The notes beneath the pieces were generated by a model. It ran no database searches and had not been told where the DNA came from. It saw only the letters and a program-made list of their open reading frames with translations. From Amycolatopsis kentuckyensis (GTDB taxonomy: Bacteria > Actinomycetota > Actinomycetes > Mycobacteriales > Pseudonocardiaceae), in contig NZ_MUMI01000068.1 in NCBI RefSeq assembly GCF_002155975.1, positions 1 to 45,619 on the forward strand: DNA of 45,619 bases. Direction: 5' to 3'. Of the stretch, positions 24,382 through 33,065 are shown piece after piece; positions within the stretch are counted from its first letter, which is position 1, and every line of letters begins with the position of its first letter. The position numbers and the translations under genes are program-made.

Positions 24382-25895
24382 GCTCCCGCCTTCGCGTCCC
24401 AGGAGCCGGCGCGCGGGTCGGCGACCTTCCGCAGCTCGCCCTTGGCCACCCGCTCCGACGGTGTCATCGGCAGCGAGTCGGCGAACGCCCAGAACCGCGG
24501 AACCTTGAAGTAGGCCAGTTTTCCGGCGCAGAACTCAGCGAGCTCGGCGGGGTCCGGCCGGTCGCCGTCGCAGACGACGTACGCCTTGATCTCCTCGCCG
24601 CGCAGCTCGTCGGGCACCGCGACGACGGCCGCCAGCCGCACCGCCGGGTGCAGCAGCAGCGCGCGCTCGACTTCGTCGGCGGAGACGTTCTCGCCGCTGC
24701 GGCGGATCATGTCCTTCGTGCGGCCGACGTAGTAGACGCGGCCGGCGGTGTCCATCCGGGCGAGGTCGCCGGTGTGGAACCAGCCGTTTTCGAATGCTTT
24801 CGCCGTCGCGTCCGGATCGTCGTGGTAGCCGTGCATCAGGCCGATGCCGCGGATCAGCAGCTGCCCGGTTTCCCCGCGCGGCACCGGCTTCCCGTCGTCG
24901 CCGGCGATCAGCACCTCGCGGTCCCGGCTCGGCCGCCCGATGCAGCCGGTGCCGACGGTCTCGTCGTGGTCGGCGGCGGTCATCCGGATGTCGCCGCCCG
25001 TTTCGGTCATCCCGAACGCCTCGTACCACGGCACGCCCCAGCGCGCCTCCAGCTCGGCGTGCAGGTCGTGCGGGATGGCGGACGCGCAGATCGCGCGGAC
25101 CCGGTGGTCGCGATCGGCCTCCGACGGTTCCTGCCGCAGCAGCAGCGTCGGCATCAGGCCGAGGCAGTAGAACCAGGTGACGCCGTGCTCGCGCACCTTC
25201 GCCCAGAACGTGCTGGGGTGGAACCGGTCCAGGACGACGAGGGTGGCGCCCCCGGCGAGTCCCAACGCGACATTCCACTGTGGATCGATGTAGTGGAACG
25301 GCTGCGCGGTCAGGATGACGTCGTCCTCGCCGACGGCCGGGAAGTCGGTGGCCAGGCTCACCGCGAGGGTGGTCCAGTAGCGGTTCGGCAGGACGCAGCC
25401 CTTGGGCGCGCCGGTGGTGCCGGAGGTGTACTGGACGTTGACCGGCAATTCGGGCACCGGGGTGAATTCCGGCGGTGCGGCGTCGGTGCGGAGTTCGTCC
25501 GGGGTGACGACCTCGGTCACCCCGATCCGGCCGAGCAGGTCCGTGAACTCCGCCGCGGCGACGACCAGTTTCGCCCCGGAGTGCCGGAGGATGTGGGCGC
25601 CGTCGAACTCCTGGTAGTTCGTGTTGACCGGCACCAGCTGCGCGCCGATCTTCGCCAGCGCCAGCCAGGTGAGCGGGAACCCGGGTACGTTCCGCAGCAT
25701 CACCGCGACCCGGTCGCCGGGGCCGATGCCGCGCTCGGTCAGCGCCGCGGCGATGCGCGAGCTTTCGCGGTCGACCTCGGCGAACGTGAACTCCTCGTTC
25801 AGGTGGTCGAACACCCAGGCCGTGCGGTCCGGCCAGAGCTCGGCGGCGCGCGTGACGAGCTCGGCGAGGGTCCCGATCTCGGCCAGGGGCGTCAC
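24372..25895 (-). CDS. AMP-forming acyl-CoA ligase
   Basis: The 507-aa adenylate-forming ligase has QYTSGTTGAPKGCVLPN (P-loop), AFGMTETGGDIRM, NGWFHTGDLARMD, RSGENVSADEVERAL and the C-terminal lysine segment MTPSERVAKGELRK. It is closest in pattern to crotonobetaine/carnitine-CoA or medium-chain ligases; the carboxylic acid is not identifiable. It overlaps the hydratase stop by 4 nt upstream and the tetR start downstream, so the three genes form one translational unit. Confidence 0.94.
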   Translation of the reverse strand: MTPLAEIGTLAELVTRAAELWPDRTAWVFDHLNEEFTFAEVDRESSRIAAALTERGIGPGDRVAVMLRNVPGFPLTWLALAKIGAQLVPVNTNYQEFDGAHILRHSGAKLVVAAAEFTDLLGRIGVTEVVTPDELRTDAAPPEFTPVPELPVNVQYTSGTTGAPKGCVLPNRYWTTLAVSLATDFPAVGEDDVILTAQPFHYIDPQWNVALGLAGGATLVVLDRFHPSTFWAKVREHGVTWFYCLGLMPTLLLRQEPSEADRDHRVRAICASAIPHDLHAELEARWGVPWYEAFGMTETGGDIRMTAADHDETVGTGCIGRPSRDREVLIAGDDGKPVPRGETGQLLIRGIGLMHGYHDDPDATAKAFENGWFHTGDLARMDTAGRVYYVGRTKDMIRRSGENVSADEVERALLLHPAVRLAAVVAVPDELRGEEIKAYVVCDGDRPDPAELAEFCAGKLAYFKVPRFWAFADSLPMTPSERVAKGELRKVADPRAGSWDAKAGAWL

Positions 25896-26629
25896 GGCCG
25901 GCTCCGGAAGGCTTCGGTGGACGCGGCGACCGCGGCCGAGTGCTCGGTGATCAGGGCGTGGCTGACCTCGAGTTCGAGGGCGGGCTCGACGTCGATCGGG
26001 GTGTCGAGGACGCGCTTCGCCATCGCCGCGGCGGCCGGCGGGTGCTCGGCGATCCGCTTGGCCCAGCTCAGCGCTTCGGCCGGCAGCCGCTCGGCCGGGA
26101 CGGCGGCGTTGACCATGCCCAGCTCGGCGGCCTTCCGGCCGTCGAATCGCTCGCCGAGCAGCAGAAGTTCCTTCGCCTTGAGCGGGCCGACCAGCAGCGG
26201 GAGCAGCCGCGACGCCGCGCCGGTGACGCTCAGCCCGAGCGAGACCTCGGGGAACGCGAACACGGCGTCCTCGGCGGCCAGGATCAGATCGCAGCCGAGC
26301 GCGAACTCGGCGCCGGCGCCGATCGCGTAGCCGTGGACCGCCGCGATCACCGGCTGGCGCAGCCCGCGCAGCCGTCGCGTGACGTCCTGGAGCCGGTCCA
26401 GCCGCGCCCGCGAGTCACCCGCGGGGGTGGGTTCCTTGAGGTCGTGGCCGGCGCAGAAGGCCCGGCCGTTCCCGGACAGCACGACGACCCGGGCGTCGCT
26501 GCGGGCGGCCGCGTCGAGGGCGGCGAGGAAGTCGTCGACCAGGACGGCGGCGACCGCGTTCAGCCGCTCGGGCCGGTTCAGCCGGATCTGCGCGATGCCG
26601 TCCTCGACGGCGAAGTCCACGGTGGGCAT
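25892..26629 (-). CDS. Enoyl-CoA hydratase/isomerase family protein
   Basis: Crotonase-fold protein of 245 aa with the oxyanion-hole and CoA-loop features GRAFCAGHDLKE, AVHGYAIGAGAEFALGCDLILA and FPEVSLGLSVTGAASRLLP. The usual GGTQRL segment is replaced by TGAASRLLP, so hydratase activity is less certain than isomerase, hydrolase or lyase activity. It is the first gene of the acyl-CoA ligase / tetR operon. ATG 26629 gives the normal family N-terminus (VDFAVEDGIAQIRLNRPE). Confidence 0.92.
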   Translation of the reverse strand: MPTVDFAVEDGIAQIRLNRPERLNAVAAVLVDDFLAALDAAARSDARVVVLSGNGRAFCAGHDLKEPTPAGDSRARLDRLQDVTRRLRGLRQPVIAAVHGYAIGAGAEFALGCDLILAAEDAVFAFPEVSLGLSVTGAASRLLPLLVGPLKAKELLLLGERFDGRKAAELGMVNAAVPAERLPAEALSWAKRIAEHPPAAAAMAKRVLDTPIDVEPALELEVSHALITEHSAAVAASTEAFRSRP

Positions 26630-26647
26630 GAGGGCGATGCTAGACGT

Positions 26648-26663
26648 TCGATCGATCGATCGA
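26648..26663. promoter_or_regulatory. (TCGA)4 palindrome between divergent genes
   Basis: Four tandem TCGA tetramers make a perfect 16-bp palindrome in the 48-bp gap between the enoyl-CoA hydratase and the amidohydrolase. It is a plausible operator for the operon's TetR regulator and could control both directions. Confidence 0.45.
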
Positions 26664-26677
26664 TAGCCTCTGCACCT

Positions 26678-28264
26678 GTGCGAGTCGATGCGGTCTACGA
26701 AAACGCCACCGTCTGGACGGGCGCGGGCGTCACCAGCGCCATCGCGGTCCTGCACGGCCGGGTGGTCGCGCTGGGGGACGACGCCCGCTCGCTTTCGGCG
26801 CGCTCGCGGGTCGACCTCGCCGGCGGGTTCGTCGTGCCCGGCTTCCACGACGCCCACAACCACATGGCGTGGTTCGGCATGGGCCTCGACGACGTGCCGC
26901 TCAGCGACTGCCGCAGCGTCGAGGAGGTCTACGACGCCGTCGCCGCGCGCGCCGCGACGCTGCCGGCCGGGAGCTGGGTGGTCGGGAGCGGGTACGACCA
27001 GAACAAGCTCGCCGGCGGGCACCCGGACCGCCACGGCCTCGACCGCGCCGCCCCGGGGATGCTCGTGCGGCTCAAGCACACGTCCGGGCACATGACCGTG
27101 GTCAACTCGGCCGTGCTCGACCAGCTCGACCTGGCGCACGTCCCGGTCGGCGGCGACGTCGTGTTCGCCGCCGACGGCTCGCCGACCGGCCTGCTGCGCG
27201 AGCAGGCCCAGCTCCTGCTGCGGCCGCTGACCTACCCGACGCCGGTGGCGCGGGTCGTGCGCGGGCTCGAGCGCGCGTCCGAGCGGTACCTGGCCGAGGG
27301 CATCACCAGCGTCCAGGAAGCCGGGATCGGCGGCGGCCTGGTCGGCGAGACGCCCGCCGAGCTGGCCGCCTACCAGGAGGCGCGCGACCGCGGCGTGCTG
27401 CGCGTGCGCAGCACGGTGATGGTCGCCGCGAGCGTGCTGCACGACCTGCCCGACGACGCCGGCTTCGGCCTCGACCTCGGCCTGCGCACCGGCCTCGGCG
27501 ACGAGTGGCTGCGCGTCGGCCCGATGAAGTTGTTCGCCGACGGCTCCCTGGTCGGGCGCACCTGCGCGATGCACGACCCGTTCGACGGCGAGCCGGACAA
27601 CCGCGGCTACTTCCAGGTGCCCGAGGACGAGCTGGCCCGCACGATCCGCCGTGCCCACGAGGCGGGCTGGCAGATCGCGACGCACGCGATCGGTGACCGA
27701 GCGGTCACCGTCGTCCTCGACGCCTACGAAGCCGCGTTGGCCGGTTCGCCGCGCACGGACCACCGGCACCGCATCGAGCACTGCGCGGTGCTTCAGCCCG
27801 CGGAGCTGTCCCGGCTCGCCTCGCTCGGCATCATCCCGTCGCCGCAGGGACGGTTCGTCAACGAGCTCGGCGACGGCATGCGCGCCGCGCTCGGCGAATC
27901 CCGCGTCCCGTGGTGCTACCGGCTGCGAAGCGTCCTCGACGCGGGTTGCGTGCTTCCCGCGTCCTCGGACCGGCCCGTCGTGAACGGCGCGCCACTGCTC
28001 GCCCTGGCCGACATGGTGCGTCGGCGCACGGCGTCAGGCGAGCCCTTCGCACCCGAAGAGGCGCTGACGCCGGAGCAGGCGTTGCGCGCGTACACGTACG
28101 GCTCGGCGTACGCGACCTTCGCCGAGCGTGACCTGGGCACGCTCGAACCCGGGAAGCTCGCCGACTTCGCCGTGCTGTCCGGTTCGCCCCTGGACGAGTC
28201 CGCTTTGGACGACCTCCGCGTGCAAGGCACCGCCGTCGGCGGCGAACTGCGTTATCAAGCCTGA
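26678..28264 (+). CDS. YtcJ-like metal-dependent amidohydrolase
   Basis: The 528-aa amidohydrolase_3 family enzyme has metal ligands HDAHNHM (HxH), the lysine segment GPMKLFADGSLVGRTCAM, HAIGDRAV, RIEHCAVL and the aspartate in LPASSDRPVV. It hydrolyses an amide or ring bond of an unknown substrate in the cytosol. The start is GTG 26678. It is divergent from the acyl-CoA operon and separated by a 16-bp palindrome, so it may share regulation with it, possibly releasing an acid that the ligase activates (inference). Confidence 0.92.
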   Translation: MRVDAVYENATVWTGAGVTSAIAVLHGRVVALGDDARSLSARSRVDLAGGFVVPGFHDAHNHMAWFGMGLDDVPLSDCRSVEEVYDAVAARAATLPAGSWVVGSGYDQNKLAGGHPDRHGLDRAAPGMLVRLKHTSGHMTVVNSAVLDQLDLAHVPVGGDVVFAADGSPTGLLREQAQLLLRPLTYPTPVARVVRGLERASERYLAEGITSVQEAGIGGGLVGETPAELAAYQEARDRGVLRVRSTVMVAASVLHDLPDDAGFGLDLGLRTGLGDEWLRVGPMKLFADGSLVGRTCAMHDPFDGEPDNRGYFQVPEDELARTIRRAHEAGWQIATHAIGDRAVTVVLDAYEAALAGSPRTDHRHRIEHCAVLQPAELSRLASLGIIPSPQGRFVNELGDGMRAALGESRVPWCYRLRSVLDAGCVLPASSDRPVVNGAPLLALADMVRRRTASGEPFAPEEALTPEQALRAYTYGSAYATFAERDLGTLEPGKLADFAVLSGSPLDESALDDLRVQGTAVGGELRYQA

Positions 28265-28268
28265 TGAC

Positions 28269-28586
28269 TCACCTCCCCACGAATTCGTGTGCTTCCTCGG
28301 CCAGCGGGGCCCAGGGGTGTGGCGACCCCGGGTCCAGCGCCAGCCATTCCTTCATCGGGGTGCCCTTGTTGGCGTCGAAGCGCACCCCGTGCCCACCCTC
28401 GACCAGTTCGTCCACCCGGGCTCGGGGCAGCTTGAGCACCAGCCGCCCGCGGACGAACATCGCGAAGATCCGGCCGTCCGCGCGCAGCGCCGAGCGCCCG
28501 AACCCGCCGGTCGTGCCGGGTGGCGTGATGCCCGGACGTCCGGTGAACTCGTCGACCAGGTCCTCGAACTTCTCCTCTGGTGACAT
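28269..28586 (-). CDS. TfoX N-terminal-domain protein
   Basis: A 105-aa single-domain protein with the TfoX_N pattern FGRSALRADGRIFAMFVRGRLVLKLP followed by RVDELVEGGHGVRF and PMKEWLAL. TfoX in gammaproteobacteria regulates competence; stand-alone domains in actinobacteria have no known role. Convergent with the amidohydrolase, 4 bp apart. Single gene. Confidence 0.85.
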   Translation of the reverse strand: MSPEEKFEDLVDEFTGRPGITPPGTTGGFGRSALRADGRIFAMFVRGRLVLKLPRARVDELVEGGHGVRFDANKGTPMKEWLALDPGSPHPWAPLAEEAHEFVGR

Positions 28587-28642
28587 CGACCACCTCCGAG
28601 CACGACCGTAACGACCACCACCGACAAAAACCGGGAGGCGAG

Positions 28643-29083
28643 ATGCCCGTCCGCGACGCCGTCTTCGAAGACATCGAGGAAATCTGCGCGCTCATCGAGG
28701 AGCACGCGGTCTACGAGGACAACCACGACCTGAAGCTGGACCGCGCCGAGATGAGCGGGCACCTGTTCGGGCCGGACCCGAAGGCGTGGGTGCTGATCGC
28801 GACCCCGCCCGGCGAGCCGGGGACGGTGGCCGGCTTCGCCTTCTGCAGCTGGAACTTCTCCACCTGGGAGGCCCGGCCGGGGATCTGGCTGGACGACCTG
28901 TTCGTCCGTCCCGCCCACCGGCGCTACGGGCTCGGCAGCGAGCTGCTCGACGAGCTGCGCAACCGCACGAGCGGGCGCGTCGAGTGGGACATGCAGGAAG
29001 GCAACGAAAAAGGCGCGGCGTTCTACGCCCAGCTCGGCGCCGAACCGGTGCCCGGCTGGATCCGCTACCGCTGGCGGCCGTGA
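28643..29083 (+). CDS. GNAT-family N-acetyltransferase
   Basis: The 146-aa GNAT domain shows VAGFAFCSWNFSTWEARPGIWLDDLFVRPAHRRYGLGSELLDEL (the acetyl-CoA pyrophosphate loop RRYGLG) and GNEKGAAFYAQLGAEPVPGW. The order resembles diamine/spermidine acetyltransferases, but the acceptor is unknown. ATG 28643 has GGGAGGCGAG directly upstream, so the longer frame from 28580 is rejected. Confidence 0.9.
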   Translation: MPVRDAVFEDIEEICALIEEHAVYEDNHDLKLDRAEMSGHLFGPDPKAWVLIATPPGEPGTVAGFAFCSWNFSTWEARPGIWLDDLFVRPAHRRYGLGSELLDELRNRTSGRVEWDMQEGNEKGAAFYAQLGAEPVPGWIRYRWRP

Positions 29084-29123
29084 ACTTTCACGAGAAAGAA
29101 CCCGGCCCCGTATCGTATGCGGT

Positions 29124-29807
29124 ATGGGAGATGGTTCGGTCCGGAGGTCCTCGTCGGTCGAGGACTACGTCCGGGTGATCTACGGCCTGGTCGAGCGGGG
29201 AGAGGCGGTCACCAACGCGTCGCTCGCCGGCCGGCTGGAGGTCAGCCCGTCCTCGGCGTCGGGGATGGTCACGAAGCTGTCCCAGCTCGGGCTGGTCACC
29301 CACGCCCCGTACCGCGGCATCGAGCTCACGGCCGACGGCCGGCTCCTGGCGCGGTCGGTGCTCCGGCGGCACCGGCTGATCGAGACGTACCTGGTTTCGG
29401 AGCTCGGCTACACGTGGGACGAGGTCCACGCGGAGGCGGACGCGCTGGAGCACGCGGTGTCGGACAGGCTGGTCGAGCGCATCGCGGCGAAGCTCGGCAA
29501 CCCGGTCCGCGACCCGCACGGCGACCCGATCCCGGCGCCGGACGGGAGCGTGGAGGAGCTGCCGGTCCGCATCCTGGACGACCTCCCGCCGGGCGCGGTC
29601 GGCGAGATCGTCCGGGTCTGGGACACGGACCCGGAGCTGCTGAGGTACCTGACGGAACACGCGATCAACCTGGGCGAACGCATCGAGGTCGTGGAGCGCC
29701 AGCCGTTCGGCGGCCCGATGGTGGTGAAGGTGGGCTCACCGCCGGATGCGGCGACGCACGCGATCGGCAAGGAGATCGCGCAGGCGTTGTCGGTCACCCT
29801 GCGCTGA
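29124..29807 (+). CDS. DtxR/MntR-family metal-dependent regulator
   Basis: The 227-aa product has an N-terminal winged HTH (SVEDYVRVIYGLVERGEAVTNASLAGRLEVSPSSASGMVTKL), a dimerisation/metal domain (RHRLIETYLVSELGYTWDEVHAEADALEHAVSD, with the HxxE/ExxxxE-type ligands) and a C-terminal SH3-like FeoA domain. This is the three-domain DtxR/IdeR or MntR architecture; iron versus manganese cannot be settled by eye. A TATCGT hexamer ends 7 nt before ATG 29124 and no ribosome site is seen, so the transcript may be leaderless. No metal transporter is adjacent. Confidence 0.92.
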   Translation: MGDGSVRRSSSVEDYVRVIYGLVERGEAVTNASLAGRLEVSPSSASGMVTKLSQLGLVTHAPYRGIELTADGRLLARSVLRRHRLIETYLVSELGYTWDEVHAEADALEHAVSDRLVERIAAKLGNPVRDPHGDPIPAPDGSVEELPVRILDDLPPGAVGEIVRVWDTDPELLRYLTEHAINLGERIEVVERQPFGGPMVVKVGSPPDAATHAIGKEIAQALSVTLR

Positions 29808-29876
29808 GGGACGTACGCGCGGGTGACGTCGTGGAGCGGATGTGGTGACCGCCTCCCGCTCGCGACCATGGCCTGC

Positions 29877-30695
29877 ATGAAACCCTTTCGCTTCGGCGTC
29901 GTCGCCGGTCACGCTCCCGACCTCACCTCGTGGACCGCTCAGGCCGAGCGGGTCGAGAAGCTCGGCTTCGACACCCTGCTCGCCACCGATCCCGTCGGGA
30001 CCGCCGATCCCTTCGTCCTGCTCGGGGCCGCCGCCGCGGTGACCCTGGACCTCACCGTCGGCACCTTCGTGCTCGCCGACCCCTTCCGGGACGCGCAAGC
30101 CCTCGACTGGCAGGCGCAGACCCTCCACCGGCTGACCCGCGGCCGGTTCGAGCTCGGGCTCGGTGTCGGGCGGCCCGGGGGCGAAACCCACGCCGCGACC
30201 CTCGGCCGGGAATTCCCCTCACCGGGTGAGCGCATCACACGGATGGCCGCCACCATCGCGCACCTCAAGCGCACGCCCGACCGGCCGCGGCTGGTGCTGG
30301 CCGGCGGCGGGCCGAAAATGCTGGCGCTCGCCGCGCAAGAAGCCGACACCCTCACCTTCACCTGGCTGCCGCGGACCACCGAAGCCGAGGCCCAGTCCAT
30401 TGTGGATCGATTCCGGGAACTCGCCGGGCCGCGGCTGCCGGAGATCGAGCTCGGCCTGAACCTGATGGCCGTCGGCACCGAACCGTCGCCGGTGATCGCG
30501 CGGTGGGCCGGGGCCGACGTGCCCGAACTCGCCGCCGGGGGTGCGGTGACCGTCCTGCCCGAGGAGCCCTCCGCGGCCGCGGAAACCCTTCTCCGCTGGC
30601 GGGAACGGTGGGGGATTTCCTACGTCACGATCAACTCCGGCTACGCGGAACCGTTCGCGGCGATCGCGGACGAGGTGCGCAAGGCAGGTGGGTGA
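29877..30695 (+). CDS. LLM-class F420-dependent oxidoreductase
   Basis: The 272-aa luciferase-like monooxygenase-fold protein begins MKPFRFGVVAGHAPDLTSW. Features are LGFDTLLATDPVG, TVGTFVLADPFRDAQALDWQAQTLHRLTRGRFELGLGVGRPG and LVLAGGGPKMLALAAQEADT. In actinobacteria this group usually uses F420 rather than FMN. ATG 29877 gives the common family N-terminus; ATG 29868 is also possible. Substrate unknown. Confidence 0.9.
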   Translation: MKPFRFGVVAGHAPDLTSWTAQAERVEKLGFDTLLATDPVGTADPFVLLGAAAAVTLDLTVGTFVLADPFRDAQALDWQAQTLHRLTRGRFELGLGVGRPGGETHAATLGREFPSPGERITRMAATIAHLKRTPDRPRLVLAGGGPKMLALAAQEADTLTFTWLPRTTEAEAQSIVDRFRELAGPRLPEIELGLNLMAVGTEPSPVIARWAGADVPELAAGGAVTVLPEEPSAAAETLLRWRERWGISYVTINSGYAEPFAAIADEVRKAGG

Positions 30696-30767
30696 GGGCC
30701 CTTCCGATCTTGGGAAGCGGCGCCTACGCTCCAATGTTCGTATTCGGGAGTGCTTCGGAGCGTTGTG

Positions 30768-31100
30768 ATGACCGGTCAGCGAACACGCACCATCGACCGG
30801 GGGGAACAGGCGGAGCTGGGCCGGCTGCTGGCAGCCGGACCGTTCGACGTGGCCCTGCGGGCGGCGATCCGGGCCCGCGGCCTCGGCCTCGAGCGGATCC
30901 GCTATCGCTTGCGCGGCAGGGGAACCACGGTCAGCCTGGCCACCCTCAGCCACTGGCAGTCGGGACGGTGCCGGCCCGAGCGGCCGGAATCGTTGGAGGC
31001 CCTGCGGAATCTCGAGGACATCCTGAACGTGCCGGACGGCTCGCTCAGCAAACTCCTCGGCCCGCCGCGCAGCAGGACGAGGTTCCACGCGCTCAACTGA
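30768..31100 (+). CDS. Small HTH-domain regulator
   Basis: A 110-aa protein with one XRE-like HTH in its second half (LRAAIRARGLGLERIRYRLRGRGTTVSLATLSHWQSGRCRPERPESLEAL). It lacks the ligand or TPR region seen in longer relatives. ATG 30768 has GGAG 7 nt upstream; a longer frame from 30750 is possible. Targets unknown. It is followed by an alcohol dehydrogenase gene 31 bp downstream on the same strand. Confidence 0.8.
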   Translation: MTGQRTRTIDRGEQAELGRLLAAGPFDVALRAAIRARGLGLERIRYRLRGRGTTVSLATLSHWQSGRCRPERPESLEALRNLEDILNVPDGSLSKLLGPPRSRTRFHALN

Positions 31101-31131
31101 GCGGTGGCAACGGGAAGCTAGGCTCGCGCCC

Positions 31132-32190
31132 ATGCGAGCTGTGGTCATGGAGGAGTTCTGCGTCCCGCCCGTCGTGCGGGACGTGCCCGAGCCGGTGGCC
31201 GCGCCGGGCGGTGCGGTGATCGAGGTCGACGCCACCGGCGTCTGCCGCAGTGACTGGCACACCTGGCAGGGGCACGACGCCGCCGTCACGCTGCCGCACG
31301 TCGCCGGGCACGAGCTCGCCGGCCGCGTCGTCGCGCTCGGCGACGGCGTCCGCGGCTGGGAGCTCGGCGCGCGCGTCACCGTGCCCTTCGTCTGCGCCTG
31401 CGGCAGCTGCCCGCAGTGCGCTCGTGGTGACCAGCAGATCTGCGACCGCGAGTTCCAGCCCGGCGCCACGCACTGGGGGTCGTTCGCCGAGCGCGTCGCC
31501 ATCGAGCAGGCCGAGACGAACCTGGTCGCGCTGCCGGACTCGCTCGGCGCCGCCGAGGCCGCGGCCCTCGGCTGCCGGTTCGGCACGGCGTTCCGCGCGG
31601 TGCTGCGGCAGGGGCGCGTCAGCGCGGGCCAGTGGGTCTCGGTGTACGGCTGCGGCGGCGTCGGGATCTCCGCGGTGCTGCTGGCCGTCGCGGCCGGCGC
31701 CAAGGTCGTCGCCGTCGACGTCTCGACGGCGGCTCTGCAGCTGGCCGCGAAGTCGGGCGCGGCCGTCACGGTCGATTCCTCGGCGTTCGACGGCCCGGAA
31801 GCCGTCGCCGCGCACGTCCGCGAGCTGACCGGCGGCGGCACGCACGTCTCGCTCGACTGCCTCGGCGCGCCGTCGACCTGCGCGGCGTCGGTCGGCAGCC
31901 TCCGCAAGCGCGGCCGGCACGTCCAGGCGGGCCTGATGCCGCCCGCGCAGGGCATCGCCCCGATCCCGATGCACCGCGTCATCGGCGGCGAGCTGGAACT
32001 GGTCGGCATCCACGGGCTGCAGGCCCACGAGTACCCGGAGCTGCTGCGCGTCGTCGAGACGGCGGGCATCGACCTCGCCGCGCTGATCGGCCGGCGCATC
32101 GGGCTCGACGACGTCCCGGCCGCGCTGGCCGCGATGAACAACCCCGTTCCAGCTCAGGCGGGCGTCACCGTGGTGACGTTCCGTGATTGA
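31132..32190 (+). CDS. Zinc-dependent alcohol dehydrogenase (MDR family)
   Basis: The 352-aa enzyme has catalytic zinc ligands C38 (TGVCRSDWH) and H60-E61 (AGHELAG), structural cysteines C90, C93, C96 and C104, and the nucleotide motif VYGCGGVGISAVLLA. It is distinct from MscR: no mycothiol-type insertions. Substrate unknown. It may be co-transcribed with the upstream HTH gene. Confidence 0.92.
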   Translation: MRAVVMEEFCVPPVVRDVPEPVAAPGGAVIEVDATGVCRSDWHTWQGHDAAVTLPHVAGHELAGRVVALGDGVRGWELGARVTVPFVCACGSCPQCARGDQQICDREFQPGATHWGSFAERVAIEQAETNLVALPDSLGAAEAAALGCRFGTAFRAVLRQGRVSAGQWVSVYGCGGVGISAVLLAVAAGAKVVAVDVSTAALQLAAKSGAAVTVDSSAFDGPEAVAAHVRELTGGGTHVSLDCLGAPSTCAASVGSLRKRGRHVQAGLMPPAQGIAPIPMHRVIGGELELVGIHGLQAHEYPELLRVVETAGIDLAALIGRRIGLDDVPAALAAMNNPVPAQAGVTVVTFRD

Positions 32191-32271
32191 TCGGCGGCAC
32201 CGCGGTCAAGAGACCGGTTCGTAGCTGATCCACGCTGGCTTGTGACATTCAGGTGTGGGAACGTCTACTTC

Positions 32272-32439
32272 ATGGTGGCCCAGAGCGAGGGGATGCGGTC
32301 GCAGGACCGTCCCGTTGGTCCAATGGGGCGGCTCCTGCGACTGTTCGCCGCCGCGGGCGTCACGTTCCGCGGTCATCGCGTGGTGCCTTCGACGATCACC
32401 GAACGTGTGCGGCGGGAGTCTCCGGCACAATCGAGGTGA
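32272..32439 (+). CDS. Possible small ORF coupled to alkB
   Basis: A 55-residue basic frame (MVAQSEGMRSQDRPVGPMG and on to RESPAQSR). Its TGA overlaps the alkB ATG as TGATG, the sort of overlap expected of real translational coupling. Third-position GC is only moderately high and no ribosome site is obvious. It could equally be an alkB leader. I do not recognise any family. Confidence 0.4.
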   Translation: MVAQSEGMRSQDRPVGPMGRLLRLFAAAGVTFRGHRVVPSTITERVRRESPAQSR

Positions 32440-33065
32440 TGGACGCCCTCCTGCCGCGCCCGCGTGCCGAACTCGCGCCCGGGGCGGTGCACCTGCCCGA
32501 CTGGCTCGGCTTCGACGAACAGCGCGAGCTCGTCGCGGCCTGCCGCGGCTGGTCCGGCTACCGCCACACCCGGCTGCCCAACGGCGGGGTGATGTCGGTG
32601 AAGTCCGTCTGCCTGGGCTGGCACTGGTACCCGTACGGCTACTCGCGCACCACGGGCGCGGGGGCGCCGGTGCTGCCGTTCCCGGACTGGCTCGGCGACC
32701 TCGGCCGCCGCGCGCTGGCGGCCGCGTACGGGGAGCCCGCCGAGGCGTACGCGCCGGACATCGCGCTGGTCAACTTCTACGACGCCACCGCGAAAATGGG
32801 GCTGCACCAGGACAAGGACGAGCGCAGCCTCGAGCCGGTGGTCTCGTTCAGCCTCGGCGACGCCTGCGTGTTCCGCTTCGGCAACACCGAAACCCGCGGC
32901 CGGCCCTACACCGACGTCGAGCTGCGGTCGGGGGACGTGTTCGTGTTCGGCGGCCCGTCCCGGCTCGCCTACCACGGCGTGCCGAAGACGCTGCCGGGCA
33001 CGGCGGACCCGGCGCTGGGCCTCGACGGGCGGCTGAACATCACGCTCCGGGTGTCCGGCTTCTAG
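32439..33065 (+). CDS. alkB: AlkB-type 2-oxoglutarate/Fe(II) dioxygenase
   Basis: The 208-aa DNA/RNA repair dioxygenase removes methyl lesions such as 1-meA and 3-meC by oxidation. Iron ligands are H123 and D125 (LHQDKDE) and H179 (LAYHGV). 2-oxoglutarate-binding arginines are in RLNITLRVSGF (R198, R204). The substrate lid YGYSRTTG and SLGDACVFRFG are also in place. No ada or alkA neighbour is visible. The 3' end overlaps the convergent ArsR-like gene by 4 nt. Confidence 0.93.
   Translation: MDALLPRPRAELAPGAVHLPDWLGFDEQRELVAACRGWSGYRHTRLPNGGVMSVKSVCLGWHWYPYGYSRTTGAGAPVLPFPDWLGDLGRRALAAAYGEPAEAYAPDIALVNFYDATAKMGLHQDKDERSLEPVVSFSLGDACVFRFGNTETRGRPYTDVELRSGDVFVFGGPSRLAYHGVPKTLPGTADPALGLDGRLNITLRVSGF

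Noticed and set aside
32206-32430. A 74-codon minus-strand frame upstream of alkB.
   Set aside because: Overlaps the plus-strand leader and shows no domain; the plus-strand small frame with TGATG coupling is the better, still weak, candidate.
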